The notes: generated from the sequence alone by a model not told the origin. A stretch of 41,329 bases of DNA from an uncultured Bacteroidales bacterium (GCA_947305795.1 CAMZEK010000022.1:1-41329), one strand, 5' to 3'. Positions 10,301-18,462 are shown, counted from the first letter of the stretch. Program-made: numbers and translations.

Positions 10301-11136
10301 TATATACCGCGTGATGCATTGTATCGCCAGCAGAGCGGTCCGCGACCATAAAAAAGGATGTAGTCGTTTTGGTCGAAGCGTCCATCCGACTCGCCATAAA
10401 CGTAAATCGGAATCTCCACCAAATCGTCATGGCGCGCCTCGGCATTCAGTTCAGGCAACACACCACCGCCATTGTGATAAATGCGAATCGTGCGAGGGTC
10501 AAGGCCAGAGAGGTTGATTCCCAGACTATTCAAGTCATTATAAGTCAGTTTGTAAATACCCGTTTCGGAAAGCCCGATTTTGTACCAATCGCCTGAAGCC
10601 ATCGCCGAACGATCTACATAAACAGGATTCGTTTTAAACTGACTGAAATCAGGAGTCAATGACACTGAAAGTGTTGCTGAAAGTAGCTTCTCGTAAAGAT
10701 CTCCCGATTGTCTAAAAGGCGTGATACGCACGTTCAGCAAAGCCTCATCGCGCGAGCGCAACACTCTTGCTTCAAGTTCAAAATCAGCATTGTATGCATA
10801 ATCCTTGGCAATTTGATGCTCCTCGTTGGAAAGTGGCAATGTTTTCACTTCCAATAGCTCGACTTGGACACTCACTTGGTCATCAAAAATGGGGAAAGAC
10901 TGCACAAAAACAGGCATGGCGCAGTCGTAACGTCCTGACTCAAGCGATATACATAATAATGAATCGTATGGGGTTTGATTTTCGGTGACACCGTTCCACT
11001 GCAAATTAATAGGGTAACGTTGCACCAATTGCGCATGGGCAAAAGTCGTCACCAAAAGCATCAAAAACACAGCACCAAGTCGCCTATAACGTTCACTCAC
11101 GACTGAATGATTTTTTAAAACACTAAATTTCAACAT
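7333..11136 (-). CDS. Second PorU-type gingipain-fold protein (tandem paralog)
   Basis: 1267 residues, about 125 longer than its neighbour. The signal peptide is internal to a positively charged leader (RRLGAVFLMLLVTTFAHAQ). The order of parts is the same as in the copy at 3897-7319: N-terminal beta domain with QNDYILFYGRG, C25 domain with His at about 789 (YVGHGG) and Cys at about 823 (TGTCEF), and a C-terminal FlgD/CTD segment beginning NYPNPFCEE. The extra length is mostly N-terminal. Both catalytic residues are present, so it is not an obvious dead copy. It is the first gene of the minus-strand run porU-like, porU, porV, and diverges from gldJ. It may be a PorU with different cargo or linkage preference, or the ancestral PorU with the shorter copy as the specialised one (Flavobacterium PorU proteins are also long). 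Family assignment is firm; division of labour is unknown. Confidence 0.85.
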   Translation of the reverse strand: MLKFSVLKNHSVVSERYRRLGAVFLMLLVTTFAHAQLVQRYPINLQWNGVTENQTPYDSLLCISLESGRYDCAMPVFVQSFPIFDDQVSVQVELLEVKTLPLSNEEHQIAKDYAYNADFELEARVLRSRDEALLNVRITPFRQSGDLYEKLLSATLSVSLTPDFSQFKTNPVYVDRSAMASGDWYKIGLSETGIYKLTYNDLNSLGINLSGLDPRTIRIYHNGGGVLPELNAEARHDDLVEIPIYVYGESDGRFDQNDYILFYGRGPLCWRYNASRGIYEHQPNPYDDYSYAFVVTGLGNGKRISEVVGASGAVHATVSEFLDYQVYEAKDYNLRKVGRTYYGDKMDGTTSKSYSFSFPNAITSRNLTLRAELAGRNYKPASFEVYVDGNKMATYSIATTTANAYAYAYNVGGWITSRQQGATVGVTLKHIAAPSSVSEGYVDYLALNVWRSLSFTGSQMLFRNPEAGDINKVYEYRLSGASQQLQVWNVTDPVAPSIVKGQLNNSVLAFKVNGNQDNEFVAFNGNAYCTAKTFGKIANQNLHGIRDVDFVILSYADFLPQAERLKIIHAQLDPDLNIFITTPELIYNEFSCGAKDISAIRDFCRMLYLDSSPGRNLKYLLLLGDCSYDYKNRTEIVDFVPAYETVASLHMGATYVTDDFFGCMDENEGNIDASLADIGIGRFPVSTLEQATQMVDKIERYIVKDANTMQPWRNTITFFTDDEGGFVETAESVITRLRNMGGEAAVIDKIYLDAYQQQSSPGGEICPEVNAAINSRMERGTLVMNYVGHGGEVQLAEERILQRKDVDAWRNAPMYPLMITGTCEFSRYDDHTRTSLGEYSFLNPYGGMIAMFTTSRLTDGGANKQFILGIYNNLLGFSGGEHPRLGDVYRMAKTTGRMDEKRYVFFGDPVLRLAYPKWKVETVSISDTLSALRPVEIEGVVKDLSGNVASSFNGVVHVTVYDKAAELSTLGSTSVGAIPFALYNSIIFNGKTEVKNGRFTISFIVPRDISYRYGKGMVSYYATDYVTDANGRFEDFVIGGFYDDAFVDNDPPEINLFIDDTLFVSGGLTGESPTLLGFIEDESGINTTGAGIGHDIVATLSGPSDEAYCLNDYFVSEIDNPGKGHLSYRLQSLEDGDYTLTLKVWDIYNNSNTATIRFTVVHSDGMCIENPVNYPNPFCEETCFTFEHNQVGNNLQVQIDIFDIMGRWVHRINKTVGGSSTRVSPIRWNGRGAGGENLKNGVYIYRILTTNDAGETASVVSKLVLSK

Positions 11137-11372
11137 ACTACAAAATTCAACAAAGGTTTTCCTCTTTCATGATTTAAAAAACGAAAATACATCTTTTTTA
11201 TTGTAGCAACGCTTTCTGTCGCAAAAAAAAGATTTTTTCCACAAAAACGCTCTCTAATTCAAAAAAAGGTCGTAAAATTGCACGCTTTTTCGTGCCAAGC
11301 GAAAAAAAATGAATTTGCCAGACAATAAAACAGACTGATTGTAGTTAATAGATAACAAATCAAACCGAAAAA
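11137..11372. promoter_or_regulatory. Divergent promoter region between the porU-like gene and gldJ
   Basis: 236 bases, very rich in A and T, between two divergent T9SS genes. On the plus strand TAAAATTG (11273-11280) is one base off the TAnnTTTG element and could serve gldJ with a leader of about 90 bases. On the minus strand AACCTTTG (11151-11158) is one base off and could serve the porU-like gene. Neither has a convincing -33 element, so the exact start sites are unsure. Confidence 0.4.
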
Positions 11373-12863
11373 ATGTATAAGAAAACAGGATTCAAGACCT
11401 TAGCAGTCATCGTTTTGGCAGGATTACTCACGGTTTCCTGCTCCAAGAAATCATCGAGAACGACGGGTTGGGCTTACAATGACGCCAACAATGGCGGTTT
11501 TGAAGTCGCTCAAGTCAACGACCAAGAAATCGGGCCTGGCCTGATTGCCATCGAAGGCGGCACGTTCGTTATGGGTGCAACCACCGACAACCTTACCTAT
11601 TCGTGGGACAACATTCCACGCAAGGTCACGGTGCCCTCGTTCCTCATGGACCGCACAGAGGTGAGTAACGTGGACTACCGCGAGTACATTTATTGGCTAA
11701 ACCGCGTTTATGGCCAAAACTATCCCCAAGTGGTACGCAATGCTGCGCCTGACACTTTGGTTTGGCGCGACCGTTTATCGTACAACGAGCCAATGGTCGA
11801 GATTTACTTCCGCCATCCCTCCTACAACGACTATCCAGTTGTCGGCGTGACATGGACCCAAGCCAATGACTATTGTGCTTGGCGTACCGACCGTGTCAAC
11901 GAATTGATGCTCGTCGAGGCTGGCGTCCTCGATTGGGACCCGACCCAGCAAGACGAGGAGAACTTCAACACCGATGCTTATCTTGCGGGACAATACACTG
12001 GCAAGGTGAAGAACGGCAGGAAAGACCTCTCCAAAGGTGGCGATGGAATGCGTAACATCAGAATGGACGATGGTATTTTGCTTCCCTCCTACCGTCTTCC
12101 TACGGAAGCCGAATGGGAATATGCTGCTGTCGGACTGGTGGGTAATACCTCCAATGAAATCATTAGCGAGCGCAAGGTGTATCCTTGGAACGGCGACGGA
12201 CTGCGCACCGACAACAAGAAATACTATGGCAGTTTCATGGCCAACTTCAAGAGAGGCCCTGGTGACTACATGGGTGTGGCTGGCTATCTGAACGACGGTG
12301 CTGCACTGCCTGCCCCAGTGGGTTCCTATTGGCCCAATGACTACGGTCTTTACAACATGGCTGGCAACGTTTCCGAGTGGTGCCAAGACGTTTACCGTCC
12401 TCTCTCCTTCGAAGACGTAGCTGACTACAGTCCCTTCCGTGGTAACGTGTTCACCATGAAGGCCGTTGACGACGAAGGTTTCCTCCTTCAGAAAGACTCC
12501 TTGGGTCGCATCAGAAGAGTGCCGATCCCACAAGAAGAAGCTGCAAAACGCCAAAACTACCGCACTAGCTTCAACACCAACTATGATGACGGTGACTACA
12601 TGTCGGCCATCCGCAACCGTTGGAGCGACCCGCAAGACGACCAAAGCGTGTTCACGAGAGAAATGTACGAATATGCCACCAATGACCAAGCTGGTACCAC
12701 CCTCATCAGCGATGAATCGAGGGTGTACAAAGGCGGTTCATGGGCCGACGGTCCGTACTACCTAAGTCCTGGCACGCGCCGCTACCTCAACCAAAACCAA
12801 TCCGCCTCCACAATCGGTTTCCGTTGTGCGATGAACAAGGTGGGCAGTTCCTTTGCCAAGTAA
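11373..12863 (+). CDS. gldJ: T9SS/gliding lipoprotein GldJ (FGE-sulfatase fold)
   Basis: 496 residues. The leader ends in LLTVSC, a lipobox with Cys23 as the lipidated residue. A formylglycine-generating-enzyme-like domain follows: IEGGTFVMGATTDN (about 60), MDRTEVSNVDYREYIYW (about 91), RLPTEAEWEYAA, YNMAGNVSEWCQDVYRP, and GGSWADGPYYLSPGTRR with GFRCAMN at the end. This domain is shared by GldJ and GldK/PorK. Against GldK speak the absence of gldL, gldM and gldN downstream and the position beside porU and porV, as reported for gldJ in Flavobacterium johnsoniae. GldJ is periplasm-facing, stabilises other T9SS components and is needed for secretion and, in gliders, motility. The fold is used as a scaffold here, not as an enzyme, according to family knowledge. 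A terminator-like hairpin follows the stop. Confidence 0.85.
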   Translation: MYKKTGFKTLAVIVLAGLLTVSCSKKSSRTTGWAYNDANNGGFEVAQVNDQEIGPGLIAIEGGTFVMGATTDNLTYSWDNIPRKVTVPSFLMDRTEVSNVDYREYIYWLNRVYGQNYPQVVRNAAPDTLVWRDRLSYNEPMVEIYFRHPSYNDYPVVGVTWTQANDYCAWRTDRVNELMLVEAGVLDWDPTQQDEENFNTDAYLAGQYTGKVKNGRKDLSKGGDGMRNIRMDDGILLPSYRLPTEAEWEYAAVGLVGNTSNEIISERKVYPWNGDGLRTDNKKYYGSFMANFKRGPGDYMGVAGYLNDGAALPAPVGSYWPNDYGLYNMAGNVSEWCQDVYRPLSFEDVADYSPFRGNVFTMKAVDDEGFLLQKDSLGRIRRVPIPQEEAAKRQNYRTSFNTNYDDGDYMSAIRNRWSDPQDDQSVFTREMYEYATNDQAGTTLISDESRVYKGGSWADGPYYLSPGTRRYLNQNQSASTIGFRCAMNKVGSSFAK

Positions 12864-12886
12864 AGTTTTGTTTTCATATGTATTTG

Positions 12887-12920
12887 GAGCCGTTTGAACA
12901 TTCAGGCGGCTCTTTTTATT
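12887..12920 (+). terminator. Likely terminator after gldJ
   Basis: GAGCCG (12887-12892) pairs with CGGCTC (12907-12912), loop of 14 bases, followed directly by TTTTTATT. It lies between gldJ and the ATG of murF, so murF may depend on read-through or on its own start. Confidence 0.6.
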
Positions 12921-12932
12921 AAAGACAATCCC

Positions 12933-14216
12933 ATGAATACCATAGAAACAATATACCAACACTATCTCAAGGCCTTTTCGGTCTCAACCGACAGCCGGAA
13001 AATCGAGAAAGATGCCGTTTTCTTTGCCTTGAAAGGCGAAAACTTCGATGCTAACGACTTCGCCCTGCAAGTAGCTGAAGCAGGTGTGGCGAGCCTCGTT
13101 GTTGCCGATCGCAAAGACCTACCCAATCATGAACGTATCCTCAAAGTAGAAGACTCGCTGAAAGCCCTTCAGGATTTGGCTGCTTACCATCGCCAACAAA
13201 TGAAGGCCACCGTGCTCAGCATCACCGGCACCAACGGCAAGACGACCACCAAGGAACTCGTCTCGGCGGTACTGGCCCAAAAATACAACATCATCCATAC
13301 GCAAGGTAACCTGAACAACCACATTGGCGTGCCACTCACCCTGCTGAGTATCAAGCCTGACACTGAGATTACCGTCGTGGAAATGGGTGCCAACCACCCT
13401 GGCGAAATCGACTTCCTCTGCCATATTGCCGACCCTGACTTCGGCCTTATTACCAACATCGGGAAAGCCCATTTGGAAGGTTTTGGCAGTTTCGAAGGTG
13501 TCATCAAGACCAAGACGGAGCTTTACCACCATATCAAGAGCCACGGAAAAGCCGTTTTCGTCAACCAAGGTAATCCGCTGCTTTGGGAACTCTCTGAGAC
13601 ACAGGAACGTATCTCTTACGGAAGACATTGCGCTGCCTTTTGTCCCGTTGCGCCCGCAAAATGCGACCCTTATCTGAGTGTCGTTTGGAGAAAGCGCCTC
13701 ATCCAGACCCATTTGGTGGGCAGCTATAACTTCGAGAACGTGGCCGCCGCCATCGGAGTAGGACAATATTTTAAGGTCGAAGACGACAAGATTGTGGAAG
13801 CCTTGGAAGCCTACACGCCCACCAACAGCCGTTCACAAGTCATTGAGACCCAAAAGAATCGCATCCTCATGGATGCCTACAACGCCAACCCGACCTCCAT
13901 GCGCGCCGCCTTGGTCAACTTCGCCAACATTTGCGGAGAAAACAGCCTTTTGATTTTGGGCGACATGCGCGAGTTGGGCACGGCCTCCGAGGAAGAGCAC
14001 CGCGGCATCCTTGCCTTGATGAAGGAACTCGGCTACAAAGAAGCCATGCTCGTCGGACAGAATTTCTGCACCTACAATGAGAATGCCGGTTGGCAAACCT
14101 TCGATAAGGTCGGAGACTTGTGCCAATACCTTGAGAGCCATCCTATCAGCGGAAAGACGATACTCGCCAAAGGATCGCATAGCGTACAATTGGAGAAAGT
14201 GTTACCATTATTGTGA
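12933..14216 (+). CDS. murF: UDP-N-acetylmuramoyl-tripeptide--D-alanyl-D-alanine ligase MurF
   Basis: 427 residues from the ATG at 12933, which gives the typical start MNTIETIYQHYLKA. An upstream in-frame start at 12894 would lie inside the gldJ terminator. It adds D-Ala-D-Ala to UDP-MurNAc-tripeptide with ATP, the last cytoplasmic step of peptidoglycan precursor synthesis. Visible Mur-ligase features: N-terminal DSRKIEKDAVFFALKGE, the P-loop GTNGKTTTKE, MGANHPGEID, NIGKAHLEGFG, DAYNANPTSM, and a C-terminal domain with ILGDMRELG. Length is normal for MurF. A conserved chromosomal link of a T9SS gene with a wall gene is suggested by its place behind gldJ. A REP-like repeat begins right after its stop. 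Confidence 0.95.
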   Translation: MNTIETIYQHYLKAFSVSTDSRKIEKDAVFFALKGENFDANDFALQVAEAGVASLVVADRKDLPNHERILKVEDSLKALQDLAAYHRQQMKATVLSITGTNGKTTTKELVSAVLAQKYNIIHTQGNLNNHIGVPLTLLSIKPDTEITVVEMGANHPGEIDFLCHIADPDFGLITNIGKAHLEGFGSFEGVIKTKTELYHHIKSHGKAVFVNQGNPLLWELSETQERISYGRHCAAFCPVAPAKCDPYLSVVWRKRLIQTHLVGSYNFENVAAAIGVGQYFKVEDDKIVEALEAYTPTNSRSQVIETQKNRILMDAYNANPTSMRAALVNFANICGENSLLILGDMRELGTASEEEHRGILALMKELGYKEAMLVGQNFCTYNENAGWQTFDKVGDLCQYLESHPISGKTILAKGSHSVQLEKVLPLL

Positions 14217-14275
14217 CGGCCCTTCGACAGGCTCAGGGACCTGCAAAAGCGAAGGTCGTTAAGCCTGTCGAAATG
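14215..14275. repeat. REP-like palindrome of the TTCGACAGGCTCAGG type, copy 1
   Basis: TTCGACAGGCT (14223-14233) and its reverse complement AGCCTGTCGAA (14262-14272) form an 11-bp inverted repeat around a 28-base spacer. The 28 bases 14215-14242 recur without a mismatch, in the opposite orientation, at 40319-40346 inside a coding region. A related copy lies at 28029-28087. Confidence 0.85.
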
Positions 14276-14282
14276 CGAAGCA

Positions 14283-14341
14283 TTCAACGAAGTTAAATCG
14301 AAGATTGGCTTACGCCGAATTAAAATTTCAACGAAGTTAAA
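14283..14341. repeat. Direct repeat of 15 bases between murF and anmK
   Basis: TTCAACGAAGTTAAA occurs at 14283-14297 and again at 14327-14341. Together with the REP-like palindrome just upstream this fills the murF-anmK gap. No promoter element is recognisable within it. Confidence 0.7.
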
Positions 14342-14362
14342 CGCCGACCTTAAAAGAAACCC

Positions 14363-15433
14363 ATGAAAGAAACCACCGCCATAGGATTAATGTCGGGCAG
14401 CTCATTGGACGGGCTGGACCTCGCCCTTGTGCGCTTCAACACTGGGTACACAGACGCCCCGTCCGCAAAAGAACGCTACGAATTCCAAATCCTCAAAGCC
14501 GAGACCCTACCCTATCCTGAACATTGGAAAACGCAACTCTCCGAAGCCTTCCACAAGCGGCCTGAAGACTTGGTGCAGTTGGATAAGGACTATGGCAAAT
14601 ACTTGGGCGAGCAAGTGTTGACTTTTGCAAAAAAACACAATGTCACGCCTGATTTCGTGGCCTCGCATGGGCACACCATTTTCCACCGTCCTGAGGAACA
14701 TTACACCCTGCAAATCGGCGACGGACAGGAGTTGGCCAAGGTCTGCGGTTTCACCGTCATCAACGATTTCCGCAGCGAGGATGTCAGCAAAGGCGGTCAA
14801 GGGGCACCGCTCGTGCCCATCGGCGACAAACTGCTTTTCAGCGACTATGAGATTTGCCTCAACATCGGCGGCATTGCCAACCTTTCGTATGACGAAAATG
14901 GTAAACGTATCGCCTACGACCTCTGCATCGCCAACCAAGCTTTGAACTACCTCGCCCAAATGCAAGGCCTCGACTACGACCGTGACGGCGAATTAGCCCA
15001 CAGCGGCGAGGTGGACATCACGCTATTGAAGCAACTGAACAGACATCCTTTCTACGGACAGTTTCCGCCCAAGTCATTAGGTCGCGAATTCTTCGAAGCC
15101 AACCAAAAAGACCTTTTGCAAGGTCTTTCCGTTCCAGACATGTTGGCCACCTTCGTGGAACACATCGCTTTGCAAATCGCCTTACCCATCAGTTTCCTGC
15201 CCAAAGGCAAGATCTTATGCACTGGTGGCGGTGCCAGGAACAAGTTCCTCATCGAACGTCTACAAGCCCGCACGAAGCATGAGGTGGTCGTCCCCGAAAA
15301 ACAGATTATTGACTATAAGGAAGCGCTTGTTTTCGCCTTCCTTGGCTTACTGCGATTGGAGGGGAAAACTAACGTTATGGCCTCGGTTACTGGGGCTGAA
15401 AGTGATAGTTGTAGTGGGAAGATTTGGAAATAA
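14363..15433 (+). CDS. anmK: Anhydro-N-acetylmuramic acid kinase AnmK
   Basis: 356 residues. It phosphorylates and opens 1,6-anhydro-MurNAc to MurNAc-6-phosphate in the cytoplasm, so that cell-wall fragments can be reused. ASKHA-kinase signatures are clear: GLMSGSSLDGLDLALV at the N-terminus (nucleotide-binding phosphate loop), ASHGHTIFHRP, INDFRSEDVSKGGQGAPLVP with its catalytic Asp region, LNIGGIANLSY, and CTGGGARNKFLIERL near the C-terminus. Length fits the family. It follows murF in the same direction, separated by repeats, giving a small peptidoglycan synthesis and recycling group. The final 20 residues beyond LGLLRLEGKTNVMASVTGA are unremarkable. Confidence 0.95.
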   Translation: MKETTAIGLMSGSSLDGLDLALVRFNTGYTDAPSAKERYEFQILKAETLPYPEHWKTQLSEAFHKRPEDLVQLDKDYGKYLGEQVLTFAKKHNVTPDFVASHGHTIFHRPEEHYTLQIGDGQELAKVCGFTVINDFRSEDVSKGGQGAPLVPIGDKLLFSDYEICLNIGGIANLSYDENGKRIAYDLCIANQALNYLAQMQGLDYDRDGELAHSGEVDITLLKQLNRHPFYGQFPPKSLGREFFEANQKDLLQGLSVPDMLATFVEHIALQIALPISFLPKGKILCTGGGARNKFLIERLQARTKHEVVVPEKQIIDYKEALVFAFLGLLRLEGKTNVMASVTGAESDSCSGKIWK

Positions 15434-15466
15434 TGCATGTTTCCAACAATCGCCAAGATAACAATT

Positions 15467-16222
15467 ATGGACTACTACCAACAAATATTCAAACGAAAAT
15501 CGTTCCATATCTTCAACTTTTTGGACAAGAAAGCGCTGACAAGTAGTGATTTAAATGGTCTTGAAACATTCATCAAATCAGTGACGCCGCTTTATCCTGA
15601 AATCAAAACAGAAATTCAAATCGTACCCGAATCGGAAACCACCTGCAAACGCGGCGGGGAGTATTGTATTTTGTTTTACAGCGAGGTGAAGGATGAATAT
15701 TTGAGGAACATCGGTTATATCGGCGAACAGATTGACTTGTACCTTGCATCCGAAAGCATCGGTGCCTTGTGGTTCGGCATAGGGAAACCAAGAAACATGC
15801 AGGCAAACGGGCTTGACTTTGTGATCATGATGACCATCGCGAAAATGCCTGAAACGAAATTCCGCAAGGACATGTTCAAGGCCAAAAGAAAGCCTTTGGA
15901 TGAGATTTGGCGTGGCGACCCGATGAACATTGCCAACATTGTCCGTTTCACGCCAAGTGCCTGCAACACACAGCCTTGGGTTGTGGAAAACACCGGAAAG
16001 GAACTGATGATATACCGTTTCAAGAAATCAGGCAAAAGAGGCATCATGCCTGCCGACAAAGTCGGCTATTACAACAAGATTGACATGGGCATTTTTCTTT
16101 TCATGCTTGAAACCTGCTTGAAACACGAAAACTATTATTATGAGAAAGCCTTGTTTGCGGATACGTCCGACGACAACACTGAAAAAACTTTGATTGCGAG
16201 ATATTCATATTCAAAGGGATAA
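15467..16222 (+). CDS. Nitroreductase-family protein (TM1586-like)
   Basis: 251 residues from ATG at 15467 (start MDYYQQIFKRKSFHIF). The upstream in-frame extension adds only ten residues and begins beside the anmK stop. The protein has an RKSFHIF stretch near the N-terminus and a second half with ANIVRFTPSACNTQPWVVE, which is the FMN-binding S-x-x-N-x-Q-P-W motif of nitroreductases. These enzymes are FMN-dependent NAD(P)H oxidoreductases in the cytoplasm; a natural substrate cannot be inferred. The fused two-half layout resembles the single-chain TM1586 type. It begins 33 bases after anmK and is probably read from the same transcript. Confidence 0.75.
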   Translation: MDYYQQIFKRKSFHIFNFLDKKALTSSDLNGLETFIKSVTPLYPEIKTEIQIVPESETTCKRGGEYCILFYSEVKDEYLRNIGYIGEQIDLYLASESIGALWFGIGKPRNMQANGLDFVIMMTIAKMPETKFRKDMFKAKRKPLDEIWRGDPMNIANIVRFTPSACNTQPWVVENTGKELMIYRFKKSGKRGIMPADKVGYYNKIDMGIFLFMLETCLKHENYYYEKALFADTSDDNTEKTLIARYSYSKG

Positions 16223-16306
16223 ACCAGCGGAATCTATCAAAATTTTTGCGATTCCGCTGACTTACGCATATTTCATTGCATTTACAAGGGCTTTTTCCGA
16301 CGTATT

Positions 16307-16337
16307 TTGTTTCTTAAAAACTATTTCCGTACTTTTG
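16307..16337 (+). promoter_or_regulatory. Promoter of the flippase-methyltransferase-glycosyltransferase cluster
   Basis: TTG at 16307-16309, a 20-base spacer, and TACTTTTG at 16330-16337 fit the Bacteroidota -33/-7 pattern. The predicted start of transcription is about 20 bases before the GTG start of the flippase gene. Confidence 0.7.
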
Positions 16338-16363
16338 TCGTTTGATTCGTATATCAAACGCCC

Positions 16364-17659
16364 GTGTTCAAGAAAATCCTAAATACCTTTGGAACGAAGA
16401 TGTTGGCTGCCGCGCTCAACTTCGTCATTGCCATTATCATCTCCCAGACCTTGGGCGACACGGGTAAAGGTACGCAGGCGCTGCTCCTGACCACCATCTC
16501 CTTCATCCTCATCTTCTCCGACATCGTCTGTGGCGCAAGCATCATCTACCTCGCTCCACGCCATTCGTTCAAGAAAATCCTGATGGCTTCAACGATATGG
16601 GCCGCCCTCATCGCCGTGGTGATGGGCTTCGCCATTTGGCTGTTCTATCCGAAGCTAGCTCCCGATTTGGTCGCGCATGTGGCCATACTTTCGTTCATTT
16701 CTTCGATTAGCAACATCAACTTCCGTTTCTTAGTCGGCAAGGAGGAAATCAAGAAAGCCAACTACAATACCCTGCTACAGCCCGTGCTACTGTCTTTGAC
16801 GCTGGTCATTTATTACATCCTGCTCAAAAAGACCGACATCTACGGCTATGTCATCGGACTCTATGCCGCCTACGGAGGCACCTTCCTATTAGGCGTATGG
16901 ATGTTACGGGAAGAGTATGCCAACCTGCGGAACGACACGGACAAAGATTACAAACCAGTTCTGAAAGACCTTTTCAAATACGGTTTTCTCAATCAGACTG
17001 GCCATTTCGTGCAGTTCTTCAACCTGCGGCTGAGTTATTACTTGTTGGATCGGTTCATCAATGTGGGACGCGTGGGCGTATTCTCCAACGCCCTCTCACT
17101 TGCCGAGTCCATTTGGATTATCAGCAACAGCATCGCCCTCGTGCAATACGCCCGCATCGCCAATGCCGACGACCGCGCTTATGCGCAAAAACTCACCTTG
17201 GATTTGAGCAAAATATGCCTGCTCGTTTCAGCCGTGGCCGTGCTGGTGCTTTGCCTGCTGCCGCCAACGGTTTATACCTTCGTTTTTGGCCCCGATTTTG
17301 GCGAAATGGCCGGTCTCATCCGCATCCTCGCGCCAGGCATCCTGCTCTATTGCGTTTTTCTCATCCTCGGACACTATTATTCGGGCATCGGGCGTTATCA
17401 GATGAACACCTTCGCCGCCCTCTGCGGACTGGTTGCCACCTTCGTCTGCGGCTTCACACTAATACCAAGCTACGATGTCATTGGTGCAGCCATTACCTCA
17501 GCGGTATCCTATACGGTCAATGCAATATTCCTGTTCGTGTTCTTCATGAAAGAATCTCACTTCAAAGGTCACGACTTCCTTCTGACCAAGAGCGAGATAC
17601 AGAACTACATCGCCGAACTGAAACAACAATTCTTGAAACAACCTACTGGAAATGAATAA
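16364..17659 (+). CDS. Polysaccharide/lipid-linked oligosaccharide flippase (MATE/Wzx-like)
   Basis: 431 residues beginning with GTG; no ATG precedes Met13. About 12-14 hydrophobic segments run through the protein, beginning with MLAAALNFVIAIIISQTLG and including LFKYGFLNQTGHFVQFFNLR, a motif region of the MOP superfamily (Wzx/RfbX and MATE-like). A short charged C-terminal tail extends into the cytoplasm. Such proteins flip undecaprenyl-linked sugar units from the cytoplasmic to the periplasmic face of the inner membrane. The two genes that follow, a methyltransferase overlapping by 8 bases and a GT4 enzyme, fit a surface glycan pathway. No polymerase or ligase is seen in the window, so the polymer is unknown. 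Confidence 0.8.
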   Translation: MFKKILNTFGTKMLAAALNFVIAIIISQTLGDTGKGTQALLLTTISFILIFSDIVCGASIIYLAPRHSFKKILMASTIWAALIAVVMGFAIWLFYPKLAPDLVAHVAILSFISSISNINFRFLVGKEEIKKANYNTLLQPVLLSLTLVIYYILLKKTDIYGYVIGLYAAYGGTFLLGVWMLREEYANLRNDTDKDYKPVLKDLFKYGFLNQTGHFVQFFNLRLSYYLLDRFINVGRVGVFSNALSLAESIWIISNSIALVQYARIANADDRAYAQKLTLDLSKICLLVSAVAVLVLCLLPPTVYTFVFGPDFGEMAGLIRILAPGILLYCVFLILGHYYSGIGRYQMNTFAALCGLVATFVCGFTLIPSYDVIGAAITSAVSYTVNAIFLFVFFMKESHFKGHDFLLTKSEIQNYIAELKQQFLKQPTGNE

Positions 17660-18461
17660 ACTGAATAAACTCACCAAAGCCATTGGGCGCATCATCCGCC
17701 ATCCTTACCTGCTCAATCTCGTTTTGCAAGACGAAAGCAGCAACAAGGAGGATGTCATCCGCAAATACGGCCTCAAAGATGGTCTGCCCGTCATCGAGAT
17801 CAACGAACTTTTCCCTGATTTTGAGGAAGTTGCCAAGCCTTATGCCTATCTTTCGGGTGCCACCATGCCCATCGACATTGCTTTGTTGAGAGCCTTGGCC
17901 AAACGCTATGCGGTGAAGAATTACTTTGAAATCGGCACATGGCGCGGTGAGAGTGTGTCTAATTTGGCCGAGGTGGCCGAACATTGCGTCACCTTCAACC
18001 TACCGAAAGATAACATTATCAAACTGACTGACAACCAATTATACGCCGATTTGCACAGCTTCTTCAGCAAGGATTTAAACAATGTGGAACAACTCTACGG
18101 TGACTCACAGACCTTTGATTTTGGACTTCACTTTGGCAAATACGACATGGTTTTCGTGGACGGCGACCACCATTACGAAAGCGTGAAGAAGGACACGGAG
18201 ACCGCCTTCAAACTATTGAAAGGCGAACACAGTATCATCGTCTGGCATGACTACGGCCTCGACCCTGAGACCATCCGCTGGGATGTGATGGGGGCCATCT
18301 TGGACGGAGCACCCGCTGAAAAACGCAAGCACATCTATCATGTTTCCAATAGCCTATGCGCCGTCTATCTTCCCGAGGACTTCCCCACCCACAAACTCGT
18401 GCCTTACGAAACACCGCACAAATACTTTGAAATCAACATCAAAACGCACAAAATTGAATAA
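17652..18461 (+). CDS. Class I SAM-dependent methyltransferase
   Basis: 269 residues. The SAM-binding motif I appears as FEIGTWRGESVSNLAE at about residues 94-109, and an acidic motif as YDMVFVDGDHHYESVKKD at about 164-181. This is the pattern of the Methyltransf_24 group of class I enzymes, often found in polysaccharide clusters. The ATG lies 8 bases inside the end of the flippase gene, indicating translational coupling. The substrate is probably a sugar or glycolipid on grounds of context only. The N-terminal 80 residues (SSNKEDVIRKYGLKDGLPVI and on) are not diagnostic. A palindrome and a degenerate tandem repeat fill the gap to the next gene. Confidence 0.75.
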   Translation: MNKLNKLTKAIGRIIRHPYLLNLVLQDESSNKEDVIRKYGLKDGLPVIEINELFPDFEEVAKPYAYLSGATMPIDIALLRALAKRYAVKNYFEIGTWRGESVSNLAEVAEHCVTFNLPKDNIIKLTDNQLYADLHSFFSKDLNNVEQLYGDSQTFDFGLHFGKYDMVFVDGDHHYESVKKDTETAFKLLKGEHSIIVWHDYGLDPETIRWDVMGAILDGAPAEKRKHIYHVSNSLCAVYLPEDFPTHKLVPYETPHKYFEINIKTHKIE

Positions 18462-18462
18462 C

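Noticed and set aside
3897..11136. The porU pair as one gene split by a frameshift
   Set aside because: Each part has its own signal peptide, full C25 domain with His and Cys, and its own C-terminal segment, so they are two whole genes.
11775..12689. Minus-strand open frame of 304 codons
   Set aside because: Antisense to gldJ, whose motifs are unmistakable; no promoter or family features on the minus strand.
12894..12932. Earlier start for MurF
   Set aside because: The extension overlaps the gldJ terminator hairpin; the ATG at 12933 fits the family start.
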